Source: Cytobacillus firmus (GTDB taxonomy: Bacteria > Bacillota > Bacilli > Bacillales > Cytobacillaceae). From it: DNA of 64,000 bases. Position numbers and translations under genes: made by a program. The stretch lies in NCBI RefSeq assembly GCF_023715565.1, contig NZ_JAMBOJ010000004.1, forward strand, positions 1-64,000, given 5' to 3'. This document shows positions 18,591 through 26,636 of the stretch, piece after piece (within the stretch, counting starts at the first letter, position 1; each line of letters begins with the position of its first letter). A model generated the notes under the pieces. It saw only the letters and a program-made list of their open reading frames with translations. It was not told the DNA's origin and searched no databases.

Positions 18591-19778
18591 ATGAAAGTCA
18601 AAGTCCGCTCAGGAGATTCCTTATGGTACTACAGTCAGCTCTTTATGATGCCAGTCAATCTCATTGCAGATGCTAATCCCGGGGTTAATCCTGCATCCCT
18701 TAAGATAGGGAGCGAAATTAACATCCCCGGCTTTACATTGCTAAATTATACAGTTAAGTCAGGTGACACCTTTTGGAAGCTAAGTTCTTCACGCAACCTT
18801 TCTGTGGATGCTCTTCTCCTGGTTAATCAATCCCTTAATCCGAACAGCCTAATCCCTGGTACGAGTATTAAACTGCCCAGGCGGGTTATTTCCCCAATTG
18901 TATCAGGCAGGAGAGAGTATGATTATAAAGCATTAACAGCAGATATCTCCCTGCTGTCAGATATTTATCCGTTTATAAAAGTAAATACAATTGGCCACAG
19001 TGTTCTTGGAAAGCCGATTCAGGAAATACGGTTAGGAAAAGGGAATAAGAAAGTACACATCAATGCATCCTTTCATGCGAATGAATGGATTACAACCCCA
19101 ATATTAATGGCTTTACTGAACACCTTTCTGTTATCTCTTACAAATACCCGGCCAATAAGAGGAATTTCAACAATGCCCCTGTATAATTCGGTTGACCTTT
19201 CCATAGTTCCGATGGTTAACCCAGATGGGGTTGACCTGGTGTTGAATGGTCCTCCAGCGGAAGTCAGAGAGGAAGTTATTTCGATAAATAGGGGCAGCAC
19301 GGATTTCTCAGGCTGGAAGGCTAATATTAGAGGGGTTGATTTAAATAAGCAGTTTCCTGCCAAATGGGACTTTGAGAAACAGAGAAGTGAACAAAGTGGC
19401 CCGGCACCAAGAGATTATCTTGGCGAAGCCCCGTTAACGGAACCGGAAGCCATAGCGATGGCGGAACTGGCAAGAGATAATCAATTCGATCGGATGCTGG
19501 CCTTCCATACACAAGGTGCAGAGTTTTATTGGGGGTATGAGGGAATGGAGCCGCCGGAGTCGGAGGTAATTGCGCAAGAGTTCGAGCGTGTCAGCGGATA
19601 TAGGGCAGTCCGGTATATTGATAGCTTTGCCGGTTATAAGGATTGGTTTATACAGGATTTCCGGAAGCCGGGATTCACAATTGAATTGGGAAGAGGCACT
19701 AATCCGCTGCCCCTGTCACAGTATGATGATATTTATGAAGAGGTGCTGGGCACTTTTCTTGCATCGCTTTATATGTGA
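18591..19778 (+). CDS. yqgT: LysM-containing M14 gamma-D-glutamyl-diamino acid endopeptidase
   Basis: This is a zinc carboxypeptidase-fold enzyme that cuts peptidoglycan stem peptides between D-Glu and diaminopimelate. Two LysM domains (about residues 1-45 and 50-95) should bind the wall glycan. The M14 domain follows, with the zinc ligands HxxE in HANEW (near 162) and the catalytic Glu in ELGRGTNPLP near the C-terminus. There is no classical signal peptide; related Bacillus enzymes act in spore formation or cortex turnover without one. ATG 18591 follows GAAAGGGGG by seven bases. Position matches B. subtilis yqgT. Confidence 0.88.
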   Translation: MKVKVRSGDSLWYYSQLFMMPVNLIADANPGVNPASLKIGSEINIPGFTLLNYTVKSGDTFWKLSSSRNLSVDALLLVNQSLNPNSLIPGTSIKLPRRVISPIVSGRREYDYKALTADISLLSDIYPFIKVNTIGHSVLGKPIQEIRLGKGNKKVHINASFHANEWITTPILMALLNTFLLSLTNTRPIRGISTMPLYNSVDLSIVPMVNPDGVDLVLNGPPAEVREEVISINRGSTDFSGWKANIRGVDLNKQFPAKWDFEKQRSEQSGPAPRDYLGEAPLTEPEAIAMAELARDNQFDRMLAFHTQGAEFYWGYEGMEPPESEVIAQEFERVSGYRAVRYIDSFAGYKDWFIQDFRKPGFTIELGRGTNPLPLSQYDDIYEEVLGTFLASLYM

Positions 19779-19879
19779 AAAAATTATCATTAAAATTGAT
19801 TCTGTATTGTATTTTAATCAAGCAGACATTAAAATTACTATCATACTATCTTTACTATGACAATAGTTCTATGGAAACC

Positions 19880-19918
19880 AGCCGCTTTTCCAAACTGAAG
19901 ACGGAAAAACGGCTTTTT
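19880..19918 (+). terminator. Terminator after yqgT
   Basis: AGCCG-TTTTCC pairs with GGAAAA-CGGCT with one internal mismatch, followed by T. It lies about 100 bases after the stop. Confidence 0.7.
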
Positions 19919-20003
19919 CCAATTAAACTCATTAATTCTATTATTATTGAAACATTTTCATTCAATTTACGTACTTATATTTAGGGAGAAAGGAGGTGCG
20001 GAT

Positions 20004-21149
20004 TTGGTAGACATTGAAATTCGCAGGAAGTTTCTATTGTTATCTTTTATTCTGCTGGCTTCATTATTTCTGATAGCCGGCTGTGTACAGCCTGAGAAAG
20101 CCGGGATGGAGCAGAATCAGGATCAAGAAAAAGAAGCCTCTGAGCCTTCCGCACCACCTGAAGCTGAAAACAAGACTATAAAGACTATTCGGATTAATGA
20201 AGGGGAATTTCAGGGAGCAAATGGCTGGCTTGACAATGATCAAATTGTTTACACTGTAATAGATGGCGCAACTTCCAGGGTTTATGCTTATAGTCTGTTT
20301 TCAGGTGAACAAGAGCTTCTTTACGAAAGCTCTCACCCGATTGCGTCTGTAACGGTAAGTCCAGCCGGAAAATACATACTGATTCGATCATCACCTGGAA
20401 CCTATGAAGCAGCCTTAACGGTTATAAAAACAAGTGGAAAAGTTGTCTGGGAGGAAAATATTTCTGGATTTGATTTTGCTGTTGAGTGGAACCCTTATGA
20501 TGAAGAGTCTATATTAATTGCTTCATTTACTGAAGACTGGGAATTCACCCCATACCATATAGATATCGCAAAAGGTACATATGCAGAATTTAACTTAAGG
20601 GAGCCTTTTGCTAAATGGGGGGATTCAAATCATCTTTTTTTTCTTGATTGGGATAATGAAAGCCCGTCACTTTTCGCACCGCTTGTTAAGCAATCAATCG
20701 ATGGACATAATGAAACCGTGGTTCAGGAAGACATTTTTCAATTCGACGCTGCCAAGGACAGGCTAATGACTATTACTGTGCCGGCAAATCAATCAGACCA
20801 GGCAATGTATACTTTTATGGATAATCATTTCAAAAAACTTTCTTCATTCTCGATACCTCATTTGACAAGATTTTCAGATTGGCTGGTTCCGTATTATGAC
20901 TGGACCCCCCGAGGAATCATTACTTTTCAGCCATTGTACAGTGCTGAGAGTGATATGTATGCAGGGGGATTTCAGCTTATATCTGTGGACAGTGAAACCG
21001 GTGAAAAGGAAGTGCTATTCGAAGATATGGAAAATGCGCCGATCAGCTGTTCAACCGACGGGAAAGCCTGTTTAACAGGTTTCTATCTTGAGGAACTGAT
21101 CATGACCGACAGAAAAGAGGTCATTCGGTTAGTCGATTATAACGAGTAA
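20004..21149 (+). CDS. yqgU: YqgU-like lipoprotein with beta-propeller-like repeats
   Basis: A secreted lipoprotein of unknown function, 381 residues. The start is the TTG at 20004, placed five bases after a perfect AAAGGAGGTG. An earlier in-frame ATG at 19947 has no such site. The signal peptide ends in the lipobox LIAGC (Cys near 29), then an acidic linker. The rest shows repeated strand blocks such as VTVSPAGKYILIRSS, resembling WD40/TolB-type propeller blades. Position after yqgT matches B. subtilis yqgU. Confidence 0.8.
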   Translation: MVDIEIRRKFLLLSFILLASLFLIAGCVQPEKAGMEQNQDQEKEASEPSAPPEAENKTIKTIRINEGEFQGANGWLDNDQIVYTVIDGATSRVYAYSLFSGEQELLYESSHPIASVTVSPAGKYILIRSSPGTYEAALTVIKTSGKVVWEENISGFDFAVEWNPYDEESILIASFTEDWEFTPYHIDIAKGTYAEFNLREPFAKWGDSNHLFFLDWDNESPSLFAPLVKQSIDGHNETVVQEDIFQFDAAKDRLMTITVPANQSDQAMYTFMDNHFKKLSSFSIPHLTRFSDWLVPYYDWTPRGIITFQPLYSAESDMYAGGFQLISVDSETGEKEVLFEDMENAPISCSTDGKACLTGFYLEELIMTDRKEVIRLVDYNE

Positions 21150-21173
21150 TCTAGCAGGCAAAGGAGCAGAAAT

Positions 21174-21488
21174 ATGGCAATCGCAGATGTTACAGTTATT
21201 CCAATTGGAACGGAAACACCAAGTGTCAGCAGCTATGTGGCAGATATTCAGCGTGTATTAAAAAAATATGAGGAAAGCGGCACAATCCGATTTCAGCTGA
21301 CACCCATGAATACCATTATTGAAGGGGAGCTGCCTGATTTATTTGAAGTTATTCAGGCAATGCATGAGGTCCCTTTTGAAAAAGGCTTAATGAGAGTGGC
21401 GACCAATATCCGCATCGATGACAGAAGAGATGTTAAGAGGAAAATGGAAGAAAAGGTCCAAAGAGTTGAAAGCCGGCTAAAAGGTTAA
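21174..21488 (+). CDS. yqgV: YqgV, MTH1187/thiamine-binding family protein
   Basis: A 104-residue cytoplasmic protein with the ferredoxin-like fold of the MTH1187 family, whose members can bind thiamine-like ligands. The opening VTVIPIGTETPSVSSYVADI and the central QLTPMNTIIEGEL segment are characteristic. It lies 24 bases after yqgU in the same direction and a strong terminator follows on its stop codon. The ligand in Bacillus is not known to me. Confidence 0.88.
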   Translation: MAIADVTVIPIGTETPSVSSYVADIQRVLKKYEESGTIRFQLTPMNTIIEGELPDLFEVIQAMHEVPFEKGLMRVATNIRIDDRRDVKRKMEEKVQRVESRLKG

Positions 21489-21525
21489 AATAAAAGGGCT
21501 CCCACTGAGGGAAGCCCTTTTATTT
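21488..21525. terminator. Bidirectional terminator after yqgV
   Basis: AAATAAAAGGGCT pairs perfectly with AGCCCTTTTATTT. A second hairpin (AAGAAAAGCA with TGCTTTTCTT, 21530-21580) follows and ends on the yqgW stop codon. The pair insulates the convergent genes. Confidence 0.9.
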
Positions 21526-21577
21526 CTTAAAGAAAAGCATCAATGCGCCGCGGGTTGGCGGGCACGCTGTGCTTTTC

Positions 21578-21751
21578 TTAGTGAACAGCAGGATATCCAC
21601 TGTTAATTAAGGTCATTACAGCGAACCATCCGAAAACGGCAAGTGTTCCTACAGCAAAAACCATGCCAAGGAAGTTCTTGTTTTTCAGTGCACTAAATGC
21701 ACCAAAAGCTGCAAGAACTGCGACTAATGCAAAAATGATAGGTAGTCCCAT
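21578..21751 (-). CDS. yqgW: DUF2759 family small membrane protein YqgW
   Basis: A 57-residue protein with two hydrophobic helices and a KNKN turn (ALKNKNFLGMVFAVG), typical of the DUF2759 family. The function is unknown. The reverse-strand ribosome site AAAGGGGGC precedes the ATG at 21751. It has its own short transcription unit between hairpins. The same gene follows yqgV in B. subtilis. Confidence 0.85.
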   Translation of the reverse strand: MGLPIIFALVAVLAAFGAFSALKNKNFLGMVFAVGTLAVFGWFAVMTLINSGYPAVH

Positions 21752-21861
21752 TAAAACAGCCCCCTTTGTTTCGTAATCAGCAGGCAAAAGCCATATGAAA
21801 AACATTCTTTAGGTTATATACCCATTATGTAGAACCCAAGTATATACATTCGTCCTTTATT

Positions 21862-22356
21862 TTATATTTTTTTCTTCAATTTGTCGAGGTCTAAAAATGA
21901 CACTTGTATGTCATATGCTTCAGCAATGCCGATTATTAAATCCTTTAGATGAAGTTCTGAAAAGTAAACTGCTGGCATTTTTTCTTCTTTAGCTGTAAAG
22001 ACCAGATGCTCCTGAAATTGATAGACAGCCATCTGGATATCTTCTTTATTGCCACCGGTTATTGTGAAGGCGTTAAGGAGCTCAGTGCACAAGCAAACTC
22101 CGCTTTCTGTTTTAATCGCAAAGTCTTCAAAAGTTTCTCCCTTTACACCTGTTTTTATGTAACAGAGCTTAAAAAATTCTTCGAAAAGTCCGGCATCGAC
22201 CAGTACGCTTTTGGTAAATTCAGCATGAGCCCTCTCTTCAAACAGAAAGATACTCTGCTGAAAATCGAAAAGTTCAGTATTATTTTTTATTAAGTTCATG
22301 AATTCAGGCACATCTTGAATAATATAGCCGGCTTCAACGCCATATAGGATTTTCAT
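21862..22356 (-). CDS. Uncharacterized 164-residue cytoplasmic protein
   Basis: I do not recognise this gene, and B. subtilis has none between yqgW and yqgX that I recall. The ATG at 22356 follows AAAGGAG by seven bases on the reverse strand, which is convincing. The protein is acidic and probably mixed alpha/beta. It has no membrane segment. It carries a Cys pair VCLCTELL near residue 95 and ends in a Lys-rich tail. Codon use looks like its neighbours. It stands alone and diverges from yqgX. Confidence 0.65.
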   Translation of the reverse strand: MKILYGVEAGYIIQDVPEFMNLIKNNTELFDFQQSIFLFEERAHAEFTKSVLVDAGLFEEFFKLCYIKTGVKGETFEDFAIKTESGVCLCTELLNAFTITGGNKEDIQMAVYQFQEHLVFTAKEEKMPAVYFSELHLKDLIIGIAEAYDIQVSFLDLDKLKKKI

Positions 22357-22443
22357 GTTATACTCCTTTTGCAAATATCAGGCATTCCATTCTGATATAG
22401 TGTAAAATAATAGACAAATAAATCAACTATGGAGGTGTAGGCA

Positions 22444-23079
22444 ATGAAATGGAATCAAATCCCTCTTGGCCCATTGCAAACAAACTGTTATGTCCTTTCG
22501 AATGAAAACAAAGATTGTTTAATTTTTGATCCGGGAGAAGAGAGCGGAAAACTGAGCGGCATTATCGAACAAAAAGGACTGAAACCTCTTGCAGTCATAC
22601 TTACTCATGCCCATTTTGATCATATTGGCGCTGTAGACGGAATAAGAGATGCCTTTTCTATCCCTGTATACATTCATGAAAAAGAAGCAGCGTGGCTTCC
22701 AGATCCAGCCTTAAATGGTTCTCAACTATTTAAAATAGGCAAGCTGATAAAAGCAAGGCCTGCCGACCATATTATAACAGCTGAACAAGAGTTGAGCATA
22801 GGTGAATTTACCTTTAAAATTCTAGAGACGCCAGGTCATTCTCCAGGGAGTGTTTCTCTGTATTTTAGAGATGCTGGTCTTGTGGTGGCCGGTGACGCGC
22901 TGTTCAGCGGAAGCATAGGACGTACAGACCTTCCTGGCGGCAATCATCAGCAGCTCCTTGAAAGTATACATAGTAAGCTTTTGTCATTGCCGGAAGAAAC
23001 AGAAGTGCTTCCTGGACACGGGCCAGTTACGACAATTGGCCGGGAAATGGATTCAAATCCATTTCTGAATGGCTTCTGA
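22444..23079 (+). CDS. yqgX: Metallo-beta-lactamase fold hydrolase (YqgX, glyoxalase II-like)
   Basis: A cytoplasmic zinc hydrolase of the MBL superfamily, 211 residues. The metal site THAHFDHIG lies near residues 56-64. The second His is in ETPGHSPGS, the bridging Asp in VAGDALF, and a late His in LPGHGP. Family members cleave thioesters such as lactoyl-bacillithiol or lactoyl-glutathione; the substrate here is not evident. The ribosome site GGAGGTG is strong. Position matches B. subtilis yqgX. Confidence 0.92.
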   Translation: MKWNQIPLGPLQTNCYVLSNENKDCLIFDPGEESGKLSGIIEQKGLKPLAVILTHAHFDHIGAVDGIRDAFSIPVYIHEKEAAWLPDPALNGSQLFKIGKLIKARPADHIITAEQELSIGEFTFKILETPGHSPGSVSLYFRDAGLVVAGDALFSGSIGRTDLPGGNHQQLLESIHSKLLSLPEETEVLPGHGPVTTIGREMDSNPFLNGF

Positions 23080-23090
23080 TTGGAAAATAG

Positions 23091-23120
23091 AAAAGCCCTT
23101 CTCCAATGAGAAGGGCTTTT
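23091..23120. terminator. Terminator after yqgX
   Basis: AAAAGCCCTTCTC pairs perfectly with GAGAAGGGCTTTT across a four-base loop. It can act in both directions. Confidence 0.9.
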
Positions 23121-23283
23121 CTGGGGGATGTTTTATTCATATAAAATGGGAGGGGATATAGTTAAGCTACTACATTAACAATATAACAGGGAAAACACTA
23201 TGTCAATAGTGAAAACTTTGTCCAAAACAGTAAGAATGGCTGTTTCCAGAAATCAAGATTTTTCAATCGAAAAGGGAGTTTAT

Positions 23284-24354
23284 ATGCTGAATTTACTAAC
23301 AGATTATATAGAAAATACTCCTCAAAAAATGATCAGCTATGCTGACTATATCGAGCTGGCCCTTTATCATTCCGAATATGGTTACTATATGAAAGATAAG
23401 GAAAAGATTGGGCCCGGGGGAGATTTTATTACAACCAGCAATGTTTCTGATATATATGGAAGGACCATTTCAAGGTGGTTTCATCAAATGGCAGGGAAAT
23501 ATAAGCTGCCTTTTCAGGTCTGTGAAATAGGGGGCGGGAATGGACGCTTTGCAAAAGCTTTCCTTGATGAGTGGAATCTTATTGCTGATGAAGAGATACA
23601 TTATTATATATTTGAAACAAGCCCCTATCACAGGAAGCTGCAGCAGGAGCAGATAGTACTTTCCGAACAGATCAGACAAATCGATAGCTGGGACGAGATT
23701 TATCCATTTTGCGGCCTTATTTTTTCAAATGAGCTGTTTGATGCTTTACCTGTTCATGTGGTTGAAAAAGTACAGGATCAATTGACTGAAATTATGGTAA
23801 CCGTAAAAGACGGAAAGCTTGCAGAACATGCTGTGCCATTAACAAATAGAGATATTTCCTTATACCTTGAAGAAAGCGGTTTATCACTTAGCGATGGCCA
23901 AAGAATAGAAATTCCTCTGCAAATGGAGCAGATGATTAAGGATATGTCTGCTGCTCTGGATAAAGGGTTTGTGCTGACTGCCGATTATGGCTATACAGAT
24001 GAGGAATGGAAGGAACCAATTAGAAGAGATGGCAGTCTCAGAGGTTATTACAAGCATTCTTTAATTTCTAATGTACTCGAACACCCTGGCGAGATGGATA
24101 TAACCAGCCATGTTCATTTTGATTCACTGATCCGATTGGGACAGAAAGAAGGGCTGGATTTCCATTTTATGAAGAGACAGGATAAATTTCTGCTGTCTGC
24201 AGGCATCTTACAGGAGCTTCAAGATCATTATGATCCTAATCCGTTTTCTCCTGTCAGCAAAAGAAACAGGGCAATAAGAAGTCTCATAACACCTTCAGGT
24301 ATGAGTGCAGCATTTTACCTGGTCCTGCAGGGAAAGAAAATAGGGGAAAAATAA
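23284..24354 (+). CDS. MidA/NDUFAF7-type SAM-dependent methyltransferase
   Basis: A 356-residue class I methyltransferase of the DUF185 family that includes mitochondrial NDUFAF7, a protein arginine methyltransferase. Diagnostic features are the glycine-rich GPGGDFITTSNVSDIYG near residue 47 and the SAM-binding VCEIGGGNGRFAKAFLDEW near 80. The family motif SNELFDALPVH lies near 150. ATG 23284 follows AAAGGGAG; an in-frame ATG at 23200 has no ribosome site. The target in bacteria is unknown. I do not recall this gene between yqgX and yqgY in B. subtilis. Confidence 0.85.
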   Translation: MLNLLTDYIENTPQKMISYADYIELALYHSEYGYYMKDKEKIGPGGDFITTSNVSDIYGRTISRWFHQMAGKYKLPFQVCEIGGGNGRFAKAFLDEWNLIADEEIHYYIFETSPYHRKLQQEQIVLSEQIRQIDSWDEIYPFCGLIFSNELFDALPVHVVEKVQDQLTEIMVTVKDGKLAEHAVPLTNRDISLYLEESGLSLSDGQRIEIPLQMEQMIKDMSAALDKGFVLTADYGYTDEEWKEPIRRDGSLRGYYKHSLISNVLEHPGEMDITSHVHFDSLIRLGQKEGLDFHFMKRQDKFLLSAGILQELQDHYDPNPFSPVSKRNRAIRSLITPSGMSAAFYLVLQGKKIGEK

Positions 24355-24382
24355 AAAAAGCGATGAACTCATCGCTTTTTTT
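24354..24382. terminator. Bidirectional terminator between the methyltransferase and yqgY
   Basis: AAAAAGCGATG pairs perfectly with CATCGCTTTTT, with A and T runs on either side of convergent genes. Confidence 0.9.
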
Positions 24383-24390
24383 GTTGGCTA

Positions 24391-24636
24391 TTAGTGGCCG
24401 CCGGCACCAGGTGTCATCATAAATGTTGACCAATAAGTGAAGCCTACGAAGAAAACAGTTAAGTATGCTCCAAAAACATAAATATACATACGTTCGGAAA
24501 GCTTTAAGTAGCTTAAAAGCAGGAAAAATCCTGTTTGACCGAAGAAAATCAAGGACGTTGTATACATATCGCCAAGGTAAAACATAACAGCGAAAATTCC
24601 CGTCCAAAATCCTAATACTCTGTACATACGATCCAT
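24391..24636 (-). CDS. yqgY: DUF2626 family membrane protein YqgY
   Basis: An 81-residue protein with three hydrophobic helices and the start MDRMYRVLGFWTGIFAVMFY, typical of DUF2626. The reverse-strand site AAAGGAGGGAT is strong. The function is unknown. It is monocistronic and matches B. subtilis yqgY in place. Confidence 0.9.
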   Translation of the reverse strand: MDRMYRVLGFWTGIFAVMFYLGDMYTTSLIFFGQTGFFLLLSYLKLSERMYIYVFGAYLTVFFVGFTYWSTFMMTPGAGGH

Positions 24637-24739
24637 ATGTATCCCTCCTTTTACCCTTACAAGTCCATCACTACAATATTATAAAGTAAATGCTTAATAA
24701 AAGTAAATAATGGTTTCTAAATAGTAGAGAAAAGGGCGG

Positions 24740-24767
24740 AAAAAAAAGCTTGCCACTGGCTTTTTTT
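24740..24767 (-). terminator. Terminator after the SufR-like regulator
   Basis: AAAAAAGC pairs with GCTTTTTT. On the reverse strand the stem is followed by T, shortly after the stop of the gene at 24789. Confidence 0.6.
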
Positions 24768-24788
24768 CGCCATTTTTCTGAGATGACT

Positions 24789-25487
24789 TTAATTTCCAAC
24801 AATTGCTTTGTATGCGCATGAATCACAGCCTGTGAGCATATTCTGCTTTTCCACCAGTTGAATGGAATCAAACAGATTTTCAAACATTCCCTTTAAAAAT
24901 TCATAATGCATATTGCAGACTGGCTCAGCATGCCGGGCTGCAACCTCCTTAAATGGGCAATTATAAATTTGGAAATAGATAATGGTCTTTTCCTCATTTG
25001 CATCAAATTCAGGGTGAAAACCTGACAAATCGGCAGCATGCTTTAAGAGGTTTAATTTCTGTTCAAAAGTAAGCTGGTCTGTGTTTGGATACCTTTTAAG
25101 CTCTTGGCCGATCAGCTCACTGCCAAACTTTTTTCCTGTTGCATACAGTGCCTTTCTTCCTTCTTCACCTAAGTCAAGCATTGTTTCCATGGCTATTTTG
25201 GCAAGCAGCTGATAATCCCTGTAAGGGAAATGCAGCTGCACAACATCATCAGACAATCGATATAAACGGCTGGGCCTGCCGCCTTTGCCCGTTTTTTTTG
25301 TTTCAGACACAAGCATATTTACATCTTCAAGCTTGGATAAATGTAACCTTGCAACATTGGGATGTATGCTGAAATTATCTGCAATCTCCTGGACAGTAAC
25401 CTCTTTATGCCGTTTAGTAATGTATTGATAAATATAATAGCGGGTTGGATCGGATAACACATTTGTTATTTTTAAAGTTTGCTCCAT
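24789..25487 (-). CDS. Winged-helix regulator with Cys-rich C-terminal domain (SufR/ArsR-like)
   Basis: Residues 1-80 form a winged helix-turn-helix with the recognition segment EIADNFSIHPNVARLHLSKL and a GGRPSRLYRLS wing. The C-terminal half ends with four conserved-looking Cys (C177, C191, C221, C224). The contexts YNCPF, EPVCNMH and GCDSCAY resemble the iron-sulfur sensing domain of SufR-type repressors. A metal or Fe-S sensing repressor is therefore likely, but the ligand and targets are not shown. The ribosome site GAGGTG precedes the ATG. It diverges from mgsR across 245 bases. Confidence 0.75.
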   Translation of the reverse strand: MEQTLKITNVLSDPTRYYIYQYITKRHKEVTVQEIADNFSIHPNVARLHLSKLEDVNMLVSETKKTGKGGRPSRLYRLSDDVVQLHFPYRDYQLLAKIAMETMLDLGEEGRKALYATGKKFGSELIGQELKRYPNTDQLTFEQKLNLLKHAADLSGFHPEFDANEEKTIIYFQIYNCPFKEVAARHAEPVCNMHYEFLKGMFENLFDSIQLVEKQNMLTGCDSCAYKAIVGN

Positions 25488-25641
25488 TTATTGTCACCTC
25501 AAAAGGGTTATTTATTCCCGAGGTCATCAGCTGTCACTTATAGCACTTAGCTGGCGCCTTCCTGGCCTGCTTCCATTATAATACAGCCAATTGAGGTTAG
25601 TACTGTAATCACTATAAGTTTAGAAAATGTTCACAAATGAA

Positions 25642-25667
25642 GTTTAACTGCTTATACAAATGTGTAT
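25642..25667 (+). promoter_or_regulatory. Sigma-B-like promoter before mgsR
   Basis: GTTTAA at 25642-25647 and GTGTAT at 25662-25667 are separated by 14 bases, close to the sigma-B consensus GTTTAA-N12-14-GGGTAT. B. subtilis mgsR is transcribed by sigma-B, which supports the call. Confidence 0.65.
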
Positions 25668-25731
25668 ACATATATTGTACAAAAGATATACAATAAGTAT
25701 AGGTAAAATACAATTTGTGAGGTGAAGAGGT

Positions 25732-26085
25732 ATGAACCAATTTACATTTTTTACATATCCCAGCTGTACTTCCTGCAGAAAGACGAAAAAATGGCTGACA
25801 GCCCATTCAATTGATTTTGAAGAAAGGCATCTTTTCAGGGAGACTCCATCGCCAGGAGAATTACTAAAAATCCTTTCATTAACCACAAGCGGCCTTGATG
25901 AAATTCTCGCGACCCGCAGCCAGACCTATAAAGACCTGGGGGAGAACCTTGAGGAATTATCATTATCAGAAGTGGTGCAAATGGTTATTAAGGAGCCGAA
26001 ACTGCTGAGGAGACCAATTCTGACAAACGGAAATAAGATTGTCATAGGCTATAATCCTGATGCATTTAAAAATATGGCTAAATAG
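25732..26085 (+). CDS. mgsR: Spx/MgsR family stress regulator
   Basis: An ArsC-fold protein that does not bind DNA alone but acts through the RNA polymerase alpha subunit. The redox switch CTSC (C12, C15) is present, followed by the KTKKWL helix. The RRPIL motif near residue 95 is the interaction region conserved in Spx proteins. The length of 117 and the place after yqgY match MgsR (YqgZ), which controls a sub-regulon of the sigma-B stress response. The ribosome site is GAGGTGAAGAGG. Spx itself is a possible alternative but is found elsewhere in Bacillus. Confidence 0.88.
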   Translation: MNQFTFFTYPSCTSCRKTKKWLTAHSIDFEERHLFRETPSPGELLKILSLTTSGLDEILATRSQTYKDLGENLEELSLSEVVQMVIKEPKLLRRPILTNGNKIVIGYNPDAFKNMAK

Positions 26086-26096
26086 TTTTTTTAGAA

Positions 26097-26376
26097 GGCT
26101 CTTTTTGCAAGGTTTGTTGCTATTTGAATTATATTTACGGAGTTGATTGTAGTGGAAGGTGCGAGATCCTCGAAAATGCATTCGCATTCTCTTCGTGCGG
26201 TATTTACTCAAGGTAGCCTATTCAACGTCCTGCGGGAGTAGCGGGGCAGGTGAGACCCCACAGACGCGTAGCGTCGAGGATGCTCACGGTCCGCCCCGTG
26301 GTTCGCTGAGCATCCTTTCACTGCAATCAACGGACAACATTGATAAGTGAAAAACAACAATTTTTACGAAAAAGCC
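26097..26376. repeat. Palindromic intergenic repeat element, copy A
   Basis: The element is bounded by imperfect terminal inverted repeats: GGCTCTTTTTGCAAGGTTTG on the left and the matching CAACAATTTTTACGAAAAAG on the right. An inner pair, GTTGATT (26139) and AATCAAC (26328), encloses GC-rich stems such as GGATGCTCA/TGAGCATCC (26278-26315). A second copy is at 63604-63828. Compared with it, copy A carries about 55 extra bases near 26172-26226. No reading frame is convincing. It looks like a non-autonomous mobile repeat or structured RNA seen widely in Bacillaceae. Confidence 0.8.
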
Positions 26377-26380
26377 AAAA

Positions 26381-26410
26381 TAAAAAAGGAAGGACATCCG
26401 GTGTCCTTCC
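26381..26410 (-). terminator. Terminator after tRNA-Gln
   Basis: GGAAGGACA pairs with TGTCCTTCC; read on the reverse strand, a T run follows. It lies eight bases beyond the tRNA 3' end. Confidence 0.9.
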
Positions 26411-26417
26411 ACAACTA

Positions 26418-26489
26418 CTGGGCTAGCAGGATTCGAACCTACGCATGACGGAGTCAAAGTCCGGTGCCTTACCGCTTGGCTATAGCCCA
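26418..26489 (-). tRNA. tRNA-Gln (anticodon TTG)
   Basis: On the reverse strand the 72 bases fold as a cloverleaf. The acceptor stem pairs TGGGCTA with TAGCCCA. The D arm is present, the anticodon loop is ACTTTGA with anticodon TTG, and the T loop is GGTTCGAATCC. The CCA end is not encoded. It stands as a single gene between mgsR and comGA. Confidence 0.95.
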
Positions 26490-26636
26490 TTAATTAGCTA
26501 TATCCTTTTTTATTATGGAAAGAAAAAAATAATCTATTCACAAATTCGTCAAAAAAATTTGCCGAAACATGAAGGAAATGCATTGGATAAGTCGAATTAT
26601 TATCCAGAATAATTAAAAAAGGTGGTGCGTAATTAG

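Noticed and set aside
26490-26636. ComK boxes before comGA
   Set aside because: The segment is AT-rich with A and T runs, but I could not place two AAAA-N5-TTTT boxes at the required spacing with confidence.
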